Counted from the first letter of the stretch, positions 27,898-37,505 are shown. The stretch is 64,000 nucleotides of DNA from Entomomonas sp945283395 (GCA_946480835.1 CAMLLC010000008.1:23125-87124); one strand, 5' to 3'. A program made the numbers and translations. Notes: generated from the sequence alone by a model not told the origin.

Positions 27898-28539
27898 CTA
27901 TATACCATATTGTCCTCGATAATCTTCCACCGCAGGTAGGTATTGCTTTAAAGTTTTATCTTCTGCCAAATATTGCAGAATCATATCAAGAGTTACAATA
28001 CTAAGAACTGGCATTCTATATTCATTTTCGACTTCTTGAATAGCAGATAATGCTTCTTTACCCTTTTCTTGACGATCTAACGCTATAATAACCCCAGCTG
28101 TTATAGCTTTTTCAGCTTTAACAATTTGCATCACTTCACGAATCGCGGTCCCCGCTGTTATTACATCATCAATTAATAATACATCACCAGTCAAAGGTGC
28201 TCCCACTAACATTCCGCCTTCACCATGATCTTTCGCTTCCTTACGATTAAAACACCAAGGGTAATCTTTATCATAATCTTCAGCTAAAGCAATAGCTGTA
28301 GCAACAACTAAAGGAATGCCTTTATAAGCGGGGCCAAACATCACATCAAATTCTAACCCGCATTCCATAATAGCTGTAGCATAAAATTGTCCTAATTGTG
28401 AAATAGCAAGTCCCGTATTAAAAAGCCCTGCATTAAAAAAATAGGGACTAATTCGTCCCGATTTTAAAGTAAACTCACCAAACTTTAATACGCCTGTTTC
28501 AATAGCGAATTGAATAAAATCGCGCTGGTAATCTTGCAT
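27898..28539 (-). CDS. pyrE: Orotate phosphoribosyltransferase
   Basis: Adds the ribose-phosphate of PRPP to orotate in pyrimidine synthesis. The family landmarks are FTLKSGRISPYFFN near residue 22, FGPAYKGIPL, CFNRKEAKDHGEGG for the flexible loop, and the PRPP motif VLLIDDVITAGTAI. It is 213 residues, the normal length. GGGG lies six bases before the ATG. It diverges from crc, the same pairing as in Pseudomonas. Confidence 0.97.
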   Translation of the reverse strand: MQDYQRDFIQFAIETGVLKFGEFTLKSGRISPYFFNAGLFNTGLAISQLGQFYATAIMECGLEFDVMFGPAYKGIPLVVATAIALAEDYDKDYPWCFNRKEAKDHGEGGMLVGAPLTGDVLLIDDVITAGTAIREVMQIVKAEKAITAGVIIALDRQEKGKEALSAIQEVENEYRMPVLSIVTLDMILQYLAEDKTLKQYLPAVEDYRGQYGI

Positions 28540-28911
28540 CTTTGCCCCTGATAAAAAACCAATAAAAATTTCAGCTCTTAAATATTTTAACTGTTATTCA
28601 ATCAATCGTCTTGGATAAAATATGTTAAATTCTATGAATGTTTTTTATGCTTAGCGTAATATACCTTTTTCTTTGCATTTTGCTACTTTTAATAATAAAA
28701 TATACAATTCTAGCTATTTTTCTTTGAAATTCTATCAGATTAAAACAATTCCTAATTATAGAAACAAAGGTTAGATTTTAAAAATCTTTTCTTTGTTTTT
28801 ATTTTGTCATTGTTCTATCTGATTTAGCTCAGGATATTATCTATTTTTAATAGATTTACTGAAAATCTAGAGTATGATACACATTAGTCATTAAAGAGGT
28901 TATATCATATT
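28540..28911. other. Divergent promoter region between pyrE and crc
   Basis: About 370 AT-rich bases that should hold both promoters. I see no gene, no strong hairpin and no recognisable operator. The 40 bases before crc include TATGATACA, a possible -10 region. Confidence 0.45.
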
Positions 28912-29691
28912 ATGCGAGTTGTAAGTATTAATGTTAATGGCATTAACAATGCCGCTGCTCTAGGGTTATTTACTTGGCTAGCAGAACAATCAGCAGATGT
29001 GATTTGCTTGCAGGATACTCGTGTAAGTAATAAGGACATGGAAGCAGCTAAATTTCAATTAGAGGGATATAACCTCTTTACTTGTGATTCATACGAACCT
29101 GACAAAGGTGGAGTTGCTATCTACTCTCGCCTACAACCCAAAGCAGTTATTTTTGGTTTAGGTTTCCCCGAGGCTGACCATTATGGCCGTTATTTACAAC
29201 TTGATTTCGATAAGGTAAGCGTTTCCTCTCTATTACTACCTTTTGGTCGTTCGAATGAAGAAGAATTAGATGAAAAGTTTCGTTTTATGGAAAACTTTAC
29301 TGAATTTCTTATCAAACAACGTCGTAAACGCCGTGAATATATTTATTGTGTATCTCTTTATATAGCTTATCAAAAATTAGATGTTAAAAATTGGCGTGAT
29401 TGCCAATCATTACCTGGGTTTCTAACAGACGAGCGGATTTGGCTTGATGATATTTTTGTTGACCTTGGCTATGTTGATGCTATGCGAGAGATTACTAGAG
29501 AAACAGATCTTTTTAGTTGGTGGCCCGATAGCGAACAAGCTGAAGTATTAAACCTAGGTTGGCGTTTTGATTATCAACTTCTGACTCCTGGCTTACGTCG
29601 TATTGTTAGAGATTTCAGTATGCCTCGCCATCCCCGTTTTTCTCAACATGCGCCATTGACTATAGACTATAATTGGTCACTTGAAATATAG
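28912..29691 (+). CDS. crc: Catabolite repression control protein Crc
   Basis: With Hfq, Crc blocks translation of genes for less preferred carbon sources in Pseudomonas. The fold is that of exonuclease III, but the catalytic positions are changed, as in true Crc: LQDT replaces LQET, VSLY stands where nucleases have GDxN, and SQHAPL replaces SDHAP. The blocks FSWWPDSEQAEVLNLGWRFD and KQRRKRREYIYC are nearly diagnostic. It is 259 residues, as in Pseudomonas. It diverges from pyrE, and its stop lies five bases before the pabB-pabC fusion. Confidence 0.95.
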   Translation: MRVVSINVNGINNAAALGLFTWLAEQSADVICLQDTRVSNKDMEAAKFQLEGYNLFTCDSYEPDKGGVAIYSRLQPKAVIFGLGFPEADHYGRYLQLDFDKVSVSSLLLPFGRSNEEELDEKFRFMENFTEFLIKQRRKRREYIYCVSLYIAYQKLDVKNWRDCQSLPGFLTDERIWLDDIFVDLGYVDAMREITRETDLFSWWPDSEQAEVLNLGWRFDYQLLTPGLRRIVRDFSMPRHPRFSQHAPLTIDYNWSLEI

Positions 29692-29696
29692 TCATT

Positions 29697-31406
29697 GTGA
29701 GTTTTTTACAATTTGACTTTAATGGCAAAAGCTTGTGCTTTTGCCGACCCCAGAAAATTATTCAAACCCGCCGACTTAATGAAGTAGTATCCTGCTTCTT
29801 AGAATTACAACAAGCTATTGAAAAAGGCTATTACATTGCAGGTTATGTAGCTTATGAAGCAGCACCAGCTTTTGTCAATTTCTTACAAACTCATCCCGAA
29901 ACCAATTCACCGTTGCTGTGGTTTGGAATATATAAAGCACCAATAGTTAATAACAAAAACTTTTCACCTATAACGGAACAACTTTACTGGCAACTAGATA
30001 CTTCCTTTGAAGATTATCAACAGGCCATTCAGACCATTCATCAACAGATAAAGGCTGGTAATGTCTATCAAGTTAATTATACGGTCAGATTAACTAGCTC
30101 CATTAATCTTGCTCATAGCTATGCGTTATACAAAAAAATATGCCAAGCCCAACAGGCTAATTATTGTGCTTTTTTAGACATGGGCGAATATCAGCTATTA
30201 TCTGCTTCACCTGAACTATTTTTCCATTGGAAAGAAGGCATAATTACCACTAAGCCTATGAAAGGAACAATTGCCAGAGGAAAGAATGTAACCCTTGATC
30301 AACAACAAGCCTGCTTGTTAGCTAACTCAACTAAAGATCAAGCCGAAAATTTGATGATAGTAGACTTATTACGCAATGATCTCAGCAAAATAGCCCGATT
30401 AAACTCCATACAAGTTCCACAACTTTTCACAGTAGAAAAATATCCTACATTATTTCAGATGACTTCTACTATTAAAGCTCGCACTAAAGCCAATACGCAC
30501 CTTCTAAATATTTTTCAAGCTTTATTTCCGTGTGGTTCTATAACAGGGGCACCTAAAGCAAGTGCTATGGAAATTATTAATAACTTAGAAAAAACCGCTA
30601 GGCGAGCCTATTGTGGAACAATTGGTTTTGTCACTCCACAACAGGAGGCGATCTTCAACGTGGCTATACGTACCATCGAAGTACATACTGCCCAAGCGCG
30701 AGCTTATTATGGTGTAGGAGGGGGTGTTACTTGGGATTCTTCTGACAAAAATGAATATCAAGAAATACTAACCAAAGCAAAAGTACTTACTGCCCAACCT
30801 TTACCTAAAGAGCTGTTAGAAAGCCTGCTACTAGCAGATGGTCGTTATTTTTTATTACCATTGCATATAAGGCGCCTACAACAATCAGCAAACTATTTTA
30901 ACTTTGTGTTTAATTATTCAGTAGTAAAAAAACAATTAATGCAGCTAGCTGCTCAATATCCTCAAGGTATTTATAAGGTTCGTTTATTGCTTAGCCAAAT
31001 AGGTAACTGTGAATGCCAATTAACAAATATCAATCCATTAAAACAACCATTAAATGCATCATGGTCGCCCATTAAAATGAATAGCCAAAATATTTTTATT
31101 TATCACAAAACTTCTACAAGAGATTTTTATCCTACTGTCACTTTAGAAAAAGAATATTTACTTCTCAATGAAAGAGATGAAATAACCGAGTTTGTTAATG
31201 GCAATATTGTTATCTTGAAACAGCATAAATGGCTAACCCCCCCGCTAACAAGTGGTTTATTAGCAGGTACGCTAAGGCAATGGTTAGTTAATAAAAAATA
31301 CCTTAGGGAACAGGTTCTGTTCAAAGAAGATATAGAGGCCGCGGAACAAATTATATTTATTAATAGTGTTCGAGGTGCTCGCCTTGTTAATTTTCATATT
31401 GAATAG
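29697..31406 (+). CDS. Bifunctional aminodeoxychorismate synthase I / aminodeoxychorismate lyase (PabB-PabC fusion)
   Basis: Makes p-aminobenzoate for folate. Residues about 1-370 are the chorismate-using subunit: AGNVYQVNYTVRL, PMKGTIARG, LMIVDLLRNDLSKIA and FPCGSITGAPKASAMEII. Residues about 380-569 are a class IV PLP enzyme: LLADGRYFLLPLHIRRL, IYHKTSTRDFY with the probable PLP Lys, NGNIVI, then TPPLTSGLLAGTLRQ. The one chain covers synthesis and lyase steps; the glutaminase PabA is not seen here. GTG 29697 lacks a ribosome site and lies five bases after crc, so translation may be coupled to it. Confidence 0.9.
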   Translation: MSFLQFDFNGKSLCFCRPQKIIQTRRLNEVVSCFLELQQAIEKGYYIAGYVAYEAAPAFVNFLQTHPETNSPLLWFGIYKAPIVNNKNFSPITEQLYWQLDTSFEDYQQAIQTIHQQIKAGNVYQVNYTVRLTSSINLAHSYALYKKICQAQQANYCAFLDMGEYQLLSASPELFFHWKEGIITTKPMKGTIARGKNVTLDQQQACLLANSTKDQAENLMIVDLLRNDLSKIARLNSIQVPQLFTVEKYPTLFQMTSTIKARTKANTHLLNIFQALFPCGSITGAPKASAMEIINNLEKTARRAYCGTIGFVTPQQEAIFNVAIRTIEVHTAQARAYYGVGGGVTWDSSDKNEYQEILTKAKVLTAQPLPKELLESLLLADGRYFLLPLHIRRLQQSANYFNFVFNYSVVKKQLMQLAAQYPQGIYKVRLLLSQIGNCECQLTNINPLKQPLNASWSPIKMNSQNIFIYHKTSTRDFYPTVTLEKEYLLLNERDEITEFVNGNIVILKQHKWLTPPLTSGLLAGTLRQWLVNKKYLREQVLFKEDIEAAEQIIFINSVRGARLVNFHIE

Positions 31407-31785
31407 ATAGCACTTTATAGCTAAACCTCACTAAATAAAATTATTGTTGTTAGCTTAAATTTTTTAACTAACGCTTAGCTAGCTTTACTAAAATACACTT
31501 TCGCCATTATTAATGCTTATTCCAAACTTATTTTTATCATTGCATTACTTGCTAATAATTTATACCTTCACTATCAAGTAAACTAGCTTAATGTCTGTGG
31601 CTAGCTAACCAAGAGTAAATTATAAAATGTTGTTAGTTAAGTATTATTTATTCCTCAATTGACTAAACCTTTTAGTTTATTGGATGACTTAATTTTAAAA
31701 GTTAATTTAGTAGCCTTAGCTATTTACTGCGTTAAAAAGATACTTAACATAACAGGCTGGAATGTTATGTTAATAGATAGCTATC
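31407..31785. other. Upstream part of the long glnA promoter region
   Basis: About 380 bases between pabBC and the glnA control sites. GTTAG-CTTA with TAA-CTAAC near 31458-31482 may be a weak pabBC terminator. The strong dyad at 31744-31773 and the NtrC site are listed separately. I see no gene. Confidence 0.45.
31744..31773. repeat. Perfect 10-bp inverted repeat upstream of the glnA enhancer
   Basis: TTAACATAAC (31744-31753) is the exact reverse complement of GTTATGTTAA (31764-31773), with ten bases between. It lies 12 bases before the NtrC-like site. It may be an operator for another regulator; no T run follows. Confidence 0.6.
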
Positions 31786-31800
31786 GCACTATTTTAGTGC
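31786..31800. promoter_or_regulatory. NtrC enhancer-like site
   Basis: GCAC, seven bases, GTGC matches the NtrC dyad core (GCAC-N7-GTGC). It lies about 93 bases upstream of the sigma-54 promoter, the usual enhancer distance. A half site GGTGCA at 31827-31832 may help. Confidence 0.7.
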
Positions 31801-31892
31801 AATAACTATCTCAATGGTTATATTATGGTGCAATATATTAATGGTTAATGGTCAATAGTCTTAAATAAAAAGCAATCCACCTATGCATAAAA

Positions 31893-31908
31893 TGGCATAT
31901 AATTTGCT
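31893..31908 (+). promoter_or_regulatory. Sigma-54 promoter of glnA
   Basis: TGGCATATAATTTGCT has the invariant GG and GC exactly ten bases apart, close to TGGCAC-N5-TTGCW. It lies 88 bases before the glnA start and, with the enhancer upstream, implies nitrogen-starvation control by NtrBC. Confidence 0.85.
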
Positions 31909-31996
31909 TTTAGTGTTTAAATGTTTCAAAACTAATGTTAATTTAGCACTTGCTGGAACTGCCTAGAGTTATCTAGCTAAATTTTTGGAGACTAAC

Positions 31997-33400
31997 ATGT
32001 CAAAAGCTATACAACTAATAAAAGAACACAATGTAAAATGGGTTGATTTACGTTTTACTGATACCAAAGGAAAACAACAACATGTAACCATACCCAGTAG
32101 CTCGGTAGATGAAGATTTTCTAGAATCAGGTCAAATGTTCGATGGTTCATCTATTGCCGGTTGGAAAGGTATAGAAGCTTCTGATATGATCCTTATGCCA
32201 GATGATAGTACTGCTGTCATGGATCCTTTTACTACAGATCCTACCCTTATTTTAATTTGTGATATTATTGAACCTTCTACCATGCAAGGTTATGAACGTG
32301 ACCCTAGGGGTATAGCAAGACGAGCAGAAGAATACTTAAAATCTACTGGAATTGGCGATACTGTTTTTGTAGGGCCAGAACCAGAATTTTTTATTTTTGA
32401 TGAAGTTAAGTTTAAATCTGATATTTCTGGCTCAATGTTCAAAATTTACTCAGAGCAAGGCTCATGGAATAGCGACACAGATTTTGAAGATGGTAACAGA
32501 GGTCATCGCCCAGGGATTAAAGGAGGTTACTTTCCAGTTCCACCGGTTGACCATGATCACGAAATACGTACTGCCATGTGCAATGCTCTAACAGAAATGG
32601 GGCTAGAAGTTGAAGTTCACCATCACGAAGTTGCTACAGCAGGTCAAAATGAAATAGGCGTGAAATTCAATACCTTAGTTGCCAAAGCGGATGAAGTACA
32701 AACATTAAAATATTGTATCCATAATGTTGCTGATATCTATGGTAAAACAGCTACCTTCATGCCTAAACCTCTCTATGGTGATAATGGTTCAGGAATGCAT
32801 GTTCATTTATCAATTGCCAAAGATGGCAAAAACACTTTTGCTGGTGATGGCTATGCAGGTCTTTCTGAAATTGCATTATATTTTATAGGTGGAATCATCA
32901 AACATGGTAAAGCATTAAATGGTTTTACTAACCCATCTACTAACTCCTACAAACGTTTAGTACCTGGCTTTGAAGCACCTGTTATGCTTGCCTACTCAGC
33001 TCGTAATCGCTCAGCATCAATTCGCATTCCTTATGTCAACAATCCTAGAGGTCGCCGTATTGAAGCTCGTTTCCCTGATCCAGCAGCTAATCCCTACTTA
33101 GCTTTTGCAGCCTTATTAATGGCAGGTTTAGATGGTATTCAAAACAAAATTCATCCAGGCGACGCAGCCGATAAAAACTTGTACGATTTACCACCAGAAG
33201 AAACTAAAGCTATCCCTCAAGTATGTGGTAGCTTAAAAGAAGCCCTTGAAGCACTAGATGCAGATCGGGCATTCTTAACTAAAGGTGGCGTATTCACAGA
33301 TGAGTTTATTGATGTCTTTATTGAGCTAAAAGCGGCTGAAGAAATTAAAGTAAGAACTTTTGTTCATCCTTTAGAATATGATCTATACTATAGCGTATAG
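31997..33400 (+). CDS. glnA: Glutamine synthetase type I
   Basis: Joins ammonia to glutamate using ATP; dodecamer in the cytoplasm. The ATG at 31997 follows GGAG by six bases; a TTG four codons upstream overlaps that site and is rejected. Family signatures are MFDGSSIAGWKGI, GPEPEFFIFD, the Glu/His metal ligands around HHHEVATAGQNEIG, NGSGMHVHLS and the ATP loop KHGKALNGFTNPSTNSYKR. Tyr396 in NLYDLPPEE is the adenylylation site, so activity should also be set by GlnE. It is 467 residues. A perfect terminator follows. Confidence 0.98.
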   Translation: MSKAIQLIKEHNVKWVDLRFTDTKGKQQHVTIPSSSVDEDFLESGQMFDGSSIAGWKGIEASDMILMPDDSTAVMDPFTTDPTLILICDIIEPSTMQGYERDPRGIARRAEEYLKSTGIGDTVFVGPEPEFFIFDEVKFKSDISGSMFKIYSEQGSWNSDTDFEDGNRGHRPGIKGGYFPVPPVDHDHEIRTAMCNALTEMGLEVEVHHHEVATAGQNEIGVKFNTLVAKADEVQTLKYCIHNVADIYGKTATFMPKPLYGDNGSGMHVHLSIAKDGKNTFAGDGYAGLSEIALYFIGGIIKHGKALNGFTNPSTNSYKRLVPGFEAPVMLAYSARNRSASIRIPYVNNPRGRRIEARFPDPAANPYLAFAALLMAGLDGIQNKIHPGDAADKNLYDLPPEETKAIPQVCGSLKEALEALDADRAFLTKGGVFTDEFIDVFIELKAAEEIKVRTFVHPLEYDLYYSV

Positions 33401-33451
33401 ATTAAGTAATATAGTTCTCATGCAAAATGGTCTTTAATTTGCTGTAAATAT

Positions 33452-33485
33452 AAAAGCTCTCATACAACAATTATGAGAGCTTTTT
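33452..33485 (+). terminator. Intrinsic terminator of glnA
   Basis: AAAAGCTCTCATA (33452-33464) pairs perfectly with TATGAGAGCTTTT (33472-33484), a 13-bp stem with a 7-base loop and T-rich tail. Confidence 0.92.
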
Positions 33486-33837
33486 CTTTTATAAAAAAAA
33501 TATTATCAGTTATTAGAATAGTAAGTTTAACCAACCTATCTTAACCTTTAACTTTTTGACTTATCCTAATATCTTTTTTTATTAAATTATTGAACAAGAA
33601 TTCTGCAGCTAATAGCGGTATGCTAGCCAATTAATTATTACCACTCTTCTAATAAGACTGAATTTGTTAACTAGTTACTCTATATAACTCTGTAATAAAA
33701 CTTAATTGCTATATTAAGCTTAACCTAGTCACAACTGCCTAGTGGCTTAAATAATTGTTTTAAATTCATTTTATTTTTTAATCTTAGATGTACAATTAGT
33801 TGCATTACTAAATAATTAGGTTTATTTTTTACTTACT
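33486..33837. other. Intergenic region before mnmC
   Basis: About 350 AT-rich bases between the glnA terminator and mnmC. I see no gene and no clear structure; the mnmC promoter should be at its right end. Confidence 0.4.
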
Positions 33838-35850
33838 ATGATGACAACTCATTATGCCCAACTTAAGTGGGATGAACATGGACAACCTATCTCCTGTGAA
33901 TTCGATGATATATATTTCTCTAAAACCTTTGGTCTAGAGGAAACCCGTTATGTTTTTTTACAACATAATTATCTACCTGACAGATTTAAGCTATTAACGG
34001 ATGATGATTGTTTTGTCATAGCCGAAACAGGCTTTGGTAGCGGCTTAAACTTTTTATGTGCTTGGCAATTATTTGCAACACAGGTAACTACTAAGGCACG
34101 TCTTCATTTTATTAGTGTTGAAAAATATCCTTTAACTAAAGAAGATTTACAAGCTACCCTGCAACTCTGGCCAGAACTAGCAACATATACAGTACAGCTA
34201 GTTAACCAATATGTAGCTATTCATCAAGGATACCAACGTTTTGTATTTGCTGATGGAAAAATAACTTTAACTTTACTCATAGGTGATGCTAAAGAGCAAT
34301 TACAAAAACTCAACGGAAAGATAGATGCTTGGTTTTTAGATGGTTTTGCCCCTACTAAAAATCCTCAGATGTGGACTACTGAATTATTTAAAGAGCTAGC
34401 TAGGCTTTCAACTAATCAAACAACCTTAGCCACCTTTACTAGTGCCGGAAAGGTGAGGAGAGGTCTAGTAGCCGCTGGTTTTTTTATTGAAAAAACGACA
34501 GGGTTTGCTAACAAAAGAGAAATGCTGTTAGGGCACTGGCAAGAAATGGAGCAACCCTGTGACCTAAAGCGACCTGCTACTCCACCTTGGTACGCAAGAG
34601 TCAAAGCTACTTATCCAAATAAAACAGCTATTGTGATAGGTGGCGGTATTGCTGGTTGCTCAACTGCTGCCAGTTTAGCTGCTAGAGACTGGCAAGTAAC
34701 ATTATTAGAGCGTCACTTAGACATAGCATCAGAAGGTTCTGGCAATCCACAAGGCATTCTTTATTTAAAATTATCAGCTCATAATACCTTACAATCACGT
34801 TTATTAATTGAAGGATTTGGCTATACTAGGCGCTTATTAACACGTTTAACGGCACTACAGCAGCTTACTTACAATGAGGACTGGCAAGCCTGTGGGGTGC
34901 TTCAACTAGCCTTTAATCATAAAGAACTAATTAGACAACAACAACTGGCTGAAGCTTTTCCGCCCGCTTTACTCTATCCAGTCAATCAGCAACAGGCTAA
35001 TGAACTAGCAAATTTATCTGTTAATCATTCAGGGTTATTTTTTCCAGAAGGGGGTTGGGTTAAACCTAGGCAACTTTGTAAAGCATTAGTGAAACATCCT
35101 AACATTCAAGTAAAATGCCAACAACAGGCTCTGCAATTAGCATATGGCAATGGCCAATGGCAAGTATGGAATGACCAGCAATTATTGGCCAGTGCTGATA
35201 TTGTAGTACTAGCTACTGCTGCCGATACAGATCAATTTAGTATGACAGCGCAATTACCTATCAAGCGAATCAGAGGACAAGTCACCGAGTTAGCCATGAC
35301 TAACAGTAGCCAAGCTTTGGCTACTGTTATCTGTAGTGATGGTTATATAGCTCCTGCTAGGGATAATAAACACTGTTTAGGTGCCAATTTCAATTTTCAT
35401 GCTACAGATTTAATATTAAGCCCTTCAGAACATGCTGAAAATATTGCAACGTTAAAAACTATTTCTTTAGATTTAGCTAATCGACTGGGTGTAGATAAAC
35501 TTAATATTTCTACAATTAATGGCAGGGCTGCTTATCGATGTACTGCTACTGACTATTTACCGCTGGTAGGGCCTATTGCCGATAGACAAGCATTTCTAAG
35601 AGATTATCAAGCCATTATCAAAGATTCTAAAAAAATCCCCAATAATCCTTGCCAATGGTTAACTGGTTTATTTTTAAATATCGCGCATGGTTCACGTGGT
35701 TTAATCACTGCACCGCTTTGTGGTGAAATGTTAGCTAGTTGGATTGAAAACGAACCTTTCCCCATTGAAAATGACTTAATGCAAGCTTGTCACCCTAACA
35801 GATTTTACATGAGAGAATTAAAATATTTTCGACGAAATCATACTCACTAA
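33838..35850 (+). CDS. mnmC: Bifunctional tRNA mnm5(s2)U34 biosynthesis protein MnmC
   Basis: Finishes the wobble-uridine modification mnm5s2U in tRNA. The N-terminal methyltransferase (about residues 1-240) has FVIAETGFGSGLNFLCAW for SAM and DAWFLDGFAPTKNPQMW. The C-terminal FAD oxidoreductase (from about 260) starts with IVIGGGIAGCSTAASLA and ends with the GSRGLITAPL loop. In the pathway the oxidoreductase acts first (cmnm5 to nm5) and the methylase second. It is 670 residues, full length. A second ATG follows at once at 33841. Confidence 0.96.
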   Translation: MMTTHYAQLKWDEHGQPISCEFDDIYFSKTFGLEETRYVFLQHNYLPDRFKLLTDDDCFVIAETGFGSGLNFLCAWQLFATQVTTKARLHFISVEKYPLTKEDLQATLQLWPELATYTVQLVNQYVAIHQGYQRFVFADGKITLTLLIGDAKEQLQKLNGKIDAWFLDGFAPTKNPQMWTTELFKELARLSTNQTTLATFTSAGKVRRGLVAAGFFIEKTTGFANKREMLLGHWQEMEQPCDLKRPATPPWYARVKATYPNKTAIVIGGGIAGCSTAASLAARDWQVTLLERHLDIASEGSGNPQGILYLKLSAHNTLQSRLLIEGFGYTRRLLTRLTALQQLTYNEDWQACGVLQLAFNHKELIRQQQLAEAFPPALLYPVNQQQANELANLSVNHSGLFFPEGGWVKPRQLCKALVKHPNIQVKCQQQALQLAYGNGQWQVWNDQQLLASADIVVLATAADTDQFSMTAQLPIKRIRGQVTELAMTNSSQALATVICSDGYIAPARDNKHCLGANFNFHATDLILSPSEHAENIATLKTISLDLANRLGVDKLNISTINGRAAYRCTATDYLPLVGPIADRQAFLRDYQAIIKDSKKIPNNPCQWLTGLFLNIAHGSRGLITAPLCGEMLASWIENEPFPIENDLMQACHPNRFYMRELKYFRRNHTH

Positions 35851-35962
35851 CTAAGCCATTATGACCTTTGAGCTAAGGATGTATCCATCACATATCAATA
35901 GATTATCTACCAGTTTGATTTATAATAGGATATTTCTAGATTGATTCGGACTTTATTAAACT

Positions 35963-36742
35963 ATGTCATTAGAAATATCTGCCTTTGATTATCAAAGAGA
36001 AGTTACTCGCCTTTGTATTCAATGTGGTTTGCTGCTATTACAACATGGCGCAGAATCCATGTTAATAGATCATTTATCTAATAGGCTAGGTATAGCCTTA
36101 GGTATGTCTAGTGTTGAAAGTTCCATTTCCTCTAATGCAATAGTTCTCACCACTATATTCCAAGATCATTGCTTAACTACTACCCGTAAAAGTATCGATA
36201 GAGGTATTAACATGTACATAATATCTGAGGTACAACATTTGGTAATAGCAGTAGAAAAGAAGCAACTTACTTGGCAACAAGCTAAACAACAACTTAATAA
36301 TATTCCTCCCTTTAGACATCCCAACTGGTTAGTTATATTAATGGTTGGCATCGCATGTGCTAGTTTTTGCAGGCTTGCTGGTGGAAGTCTAGTTGCTACT
36401 TTTGTTACTTTTGGCGTTAGCTCCATTGCCATGTTTATTAGGCAACGACTTGCTATTTTGCAAATTCATGCCATGATTAATGTAGGTATTACTGCCTTTG
36501 CAGCTACCTTACTATGCGGTTTAGTGGTCGAGCTATACCCTATTAAGACGGGTTCAATCGCAATGGCTTCTTGTATTTTATTATTAGTACCTGGTTTTCC
36601 GCTTATTAATGCTATAGCTGACATGTTCAAAGGTCATGTAAATACAGGTATTGCGCGCTGGGTAATTGCCTCTTTACTAGCCTTAGCCACTTGTATTGGG
36701 ACTGTATTAGCCATGACTTTATTAGGAATAGAAAGATGGTAA
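35963..36742 (+). CDS. yjjP: Threonine/serine exporter family protein, YjjP-like
   Basis: A membrane protein with an N-terminal cytoplasmic region (about 1-115) that holds the ThrE amphipathic/catalytic-like motif GAESMLIDHLSNRLGIALGM. About five membrane segments follow. In E. coli the YjjP/YjjB pair exports succinate, and in actinobacteria the single-chain ThrE exports threonine. The overlapping partner gene gives the same two-protein form here. The substrate is unknown. Confidence 0.85.
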   Translation: MSLEISAFDYQREVTRLCIQCGLLLLQHGAESMLIDHLSNRLGIALGMSSVESSISSNAIVLTTIFQDHCLTTTRKSIDRGINMYIISEVQHLVIAVEKKQLTWQQAKQQLNNIPPFRHPNWLVILMVGIACASFCRLAGGSLVATFVTFGVSSIAMFIRQRLAILQIHAMINVGITAFAATLLCGLVVELYPIKTGSIAMASCILLLVPGFPLINAIADMFKGHVNTGIARWVIASLLALATCIGTVLAMTLLGIERW

Positions 36743-37206
36743 TAAATTATCTTTTAATGCTAGCCCAAGACTTTTTATTATCTGCCCTAGCAGCTATAGG
36801 TTTTGCTATGGTTTTCAATGTGCCCACTAAATATCTTAGTTATTGTGCTTTTTTAGGAGGATTAGGGCATAGTTTAAGAACACTGCTAATGCAATACGGT
36901 ATTATTATTGAATGGAGTACTTTACTGGCCTCAATGTTTATTGGGACACTCTCTATTATGTTCTCAACCCGTATTTTAGCCCATCCTAAAGTAATTAGTG
37001 TCGCCGCAGTTATTCCTATGTTTCCAGGCGTTAGTGCTTATACCGCTATGATAGCATTAGTTAAATTATCTCAATTTGGATACAACGCCGAATTAATGGA
37101 AAATTTAGTTACCCACTTTTTACGTGCCTCTTTTATTGTTGGAGCCCTCTCTTTAGGATTAACTTTACCTGGGATATGGTTATATAGATATAAAACTCGA
37201 GTTTAA
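36736..37206 (+). CDS. yjjB: Threonine/serine exporter family protein, YjjB-like partner
   Basis: A small membrane partner of the upstream protein, 156 residues with about five membrane segments (ThrE_2 type). FAMVFNVPTKYLSYCAFLGG and PMFPGVSAYTAMI are family landmarks. I use the ATG at 36736, which overlaps the partner's end by seven bases; an in-frame start at 36691 would overlap 52 bases and adds no family sequence. Confidence 0.85.
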   Translation: MVINYLLMLAQDFLLSALAAIGFAMVFNVPTKYLSYCAFLGGLGHSLRTLLMQYGIIIEWSTLLASMFIGTLSIMFSTRILAHPKVISVAAVIPMFPGVSAYTAMIALVKLSQFGYNAELMENLVTHFLRASFIVGALSLGLTLPGIWLYRYKTRV

Positions 37207-37431
37207 TTATTGAAATTACATATAGTCACTATACTAAAAATTTATAATAAGCTTGGGAGCTATTTCAAAATTTAGTGGTCAATAATATGGTAATAGATGG
37301 ATATAGGCTATTAACCAAGAATCTCTAACAATATAACAAGAGGAATAAGCTCAAGCTAACTTATCATCTTAGCTTAACTTTAGAGGGAGATTCGACTAGA
37401 ATAATAACCCATTATCTAATACTTATGAACA

Positions 37432-37505
37432 GAAGCTGTTTTCAAAGCGTCACGCGTATTACCTAGCATATTACCTATTCCACGTAAAACTTTGAAAACA
37501 GCTTC
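37432..37505 (+). repeat. Perfect 16-bp inverted repeat in the acnB leader
   Basis: GAAGCTGTTTTCAAAG (37432-37447) and CTTTGAAAACAGCTTC (37490-37505) pair without mismatch around a 42-base loop. The loop holds TATTACCTA twice, 12 bases apart. No T run follows, so it is not an ordinary terminator; it ends 74 bases before acnB. The rest of the 37207-37579 gap shows nothing else clear. Confidence 0.8.

Noticed and set aside
36691..36735. Upstream start for yjjB
   Set aside because: It would overlap yjjP by 52 bases and adds no family-like residues; the ATG at 36736 is better.
37432..37505. Reading the acnB leader hairpin as a terminator of the yjjB unit
   Set aside because: It has no T run, a 42-base loop, and lies over 220 bases after yjjB.
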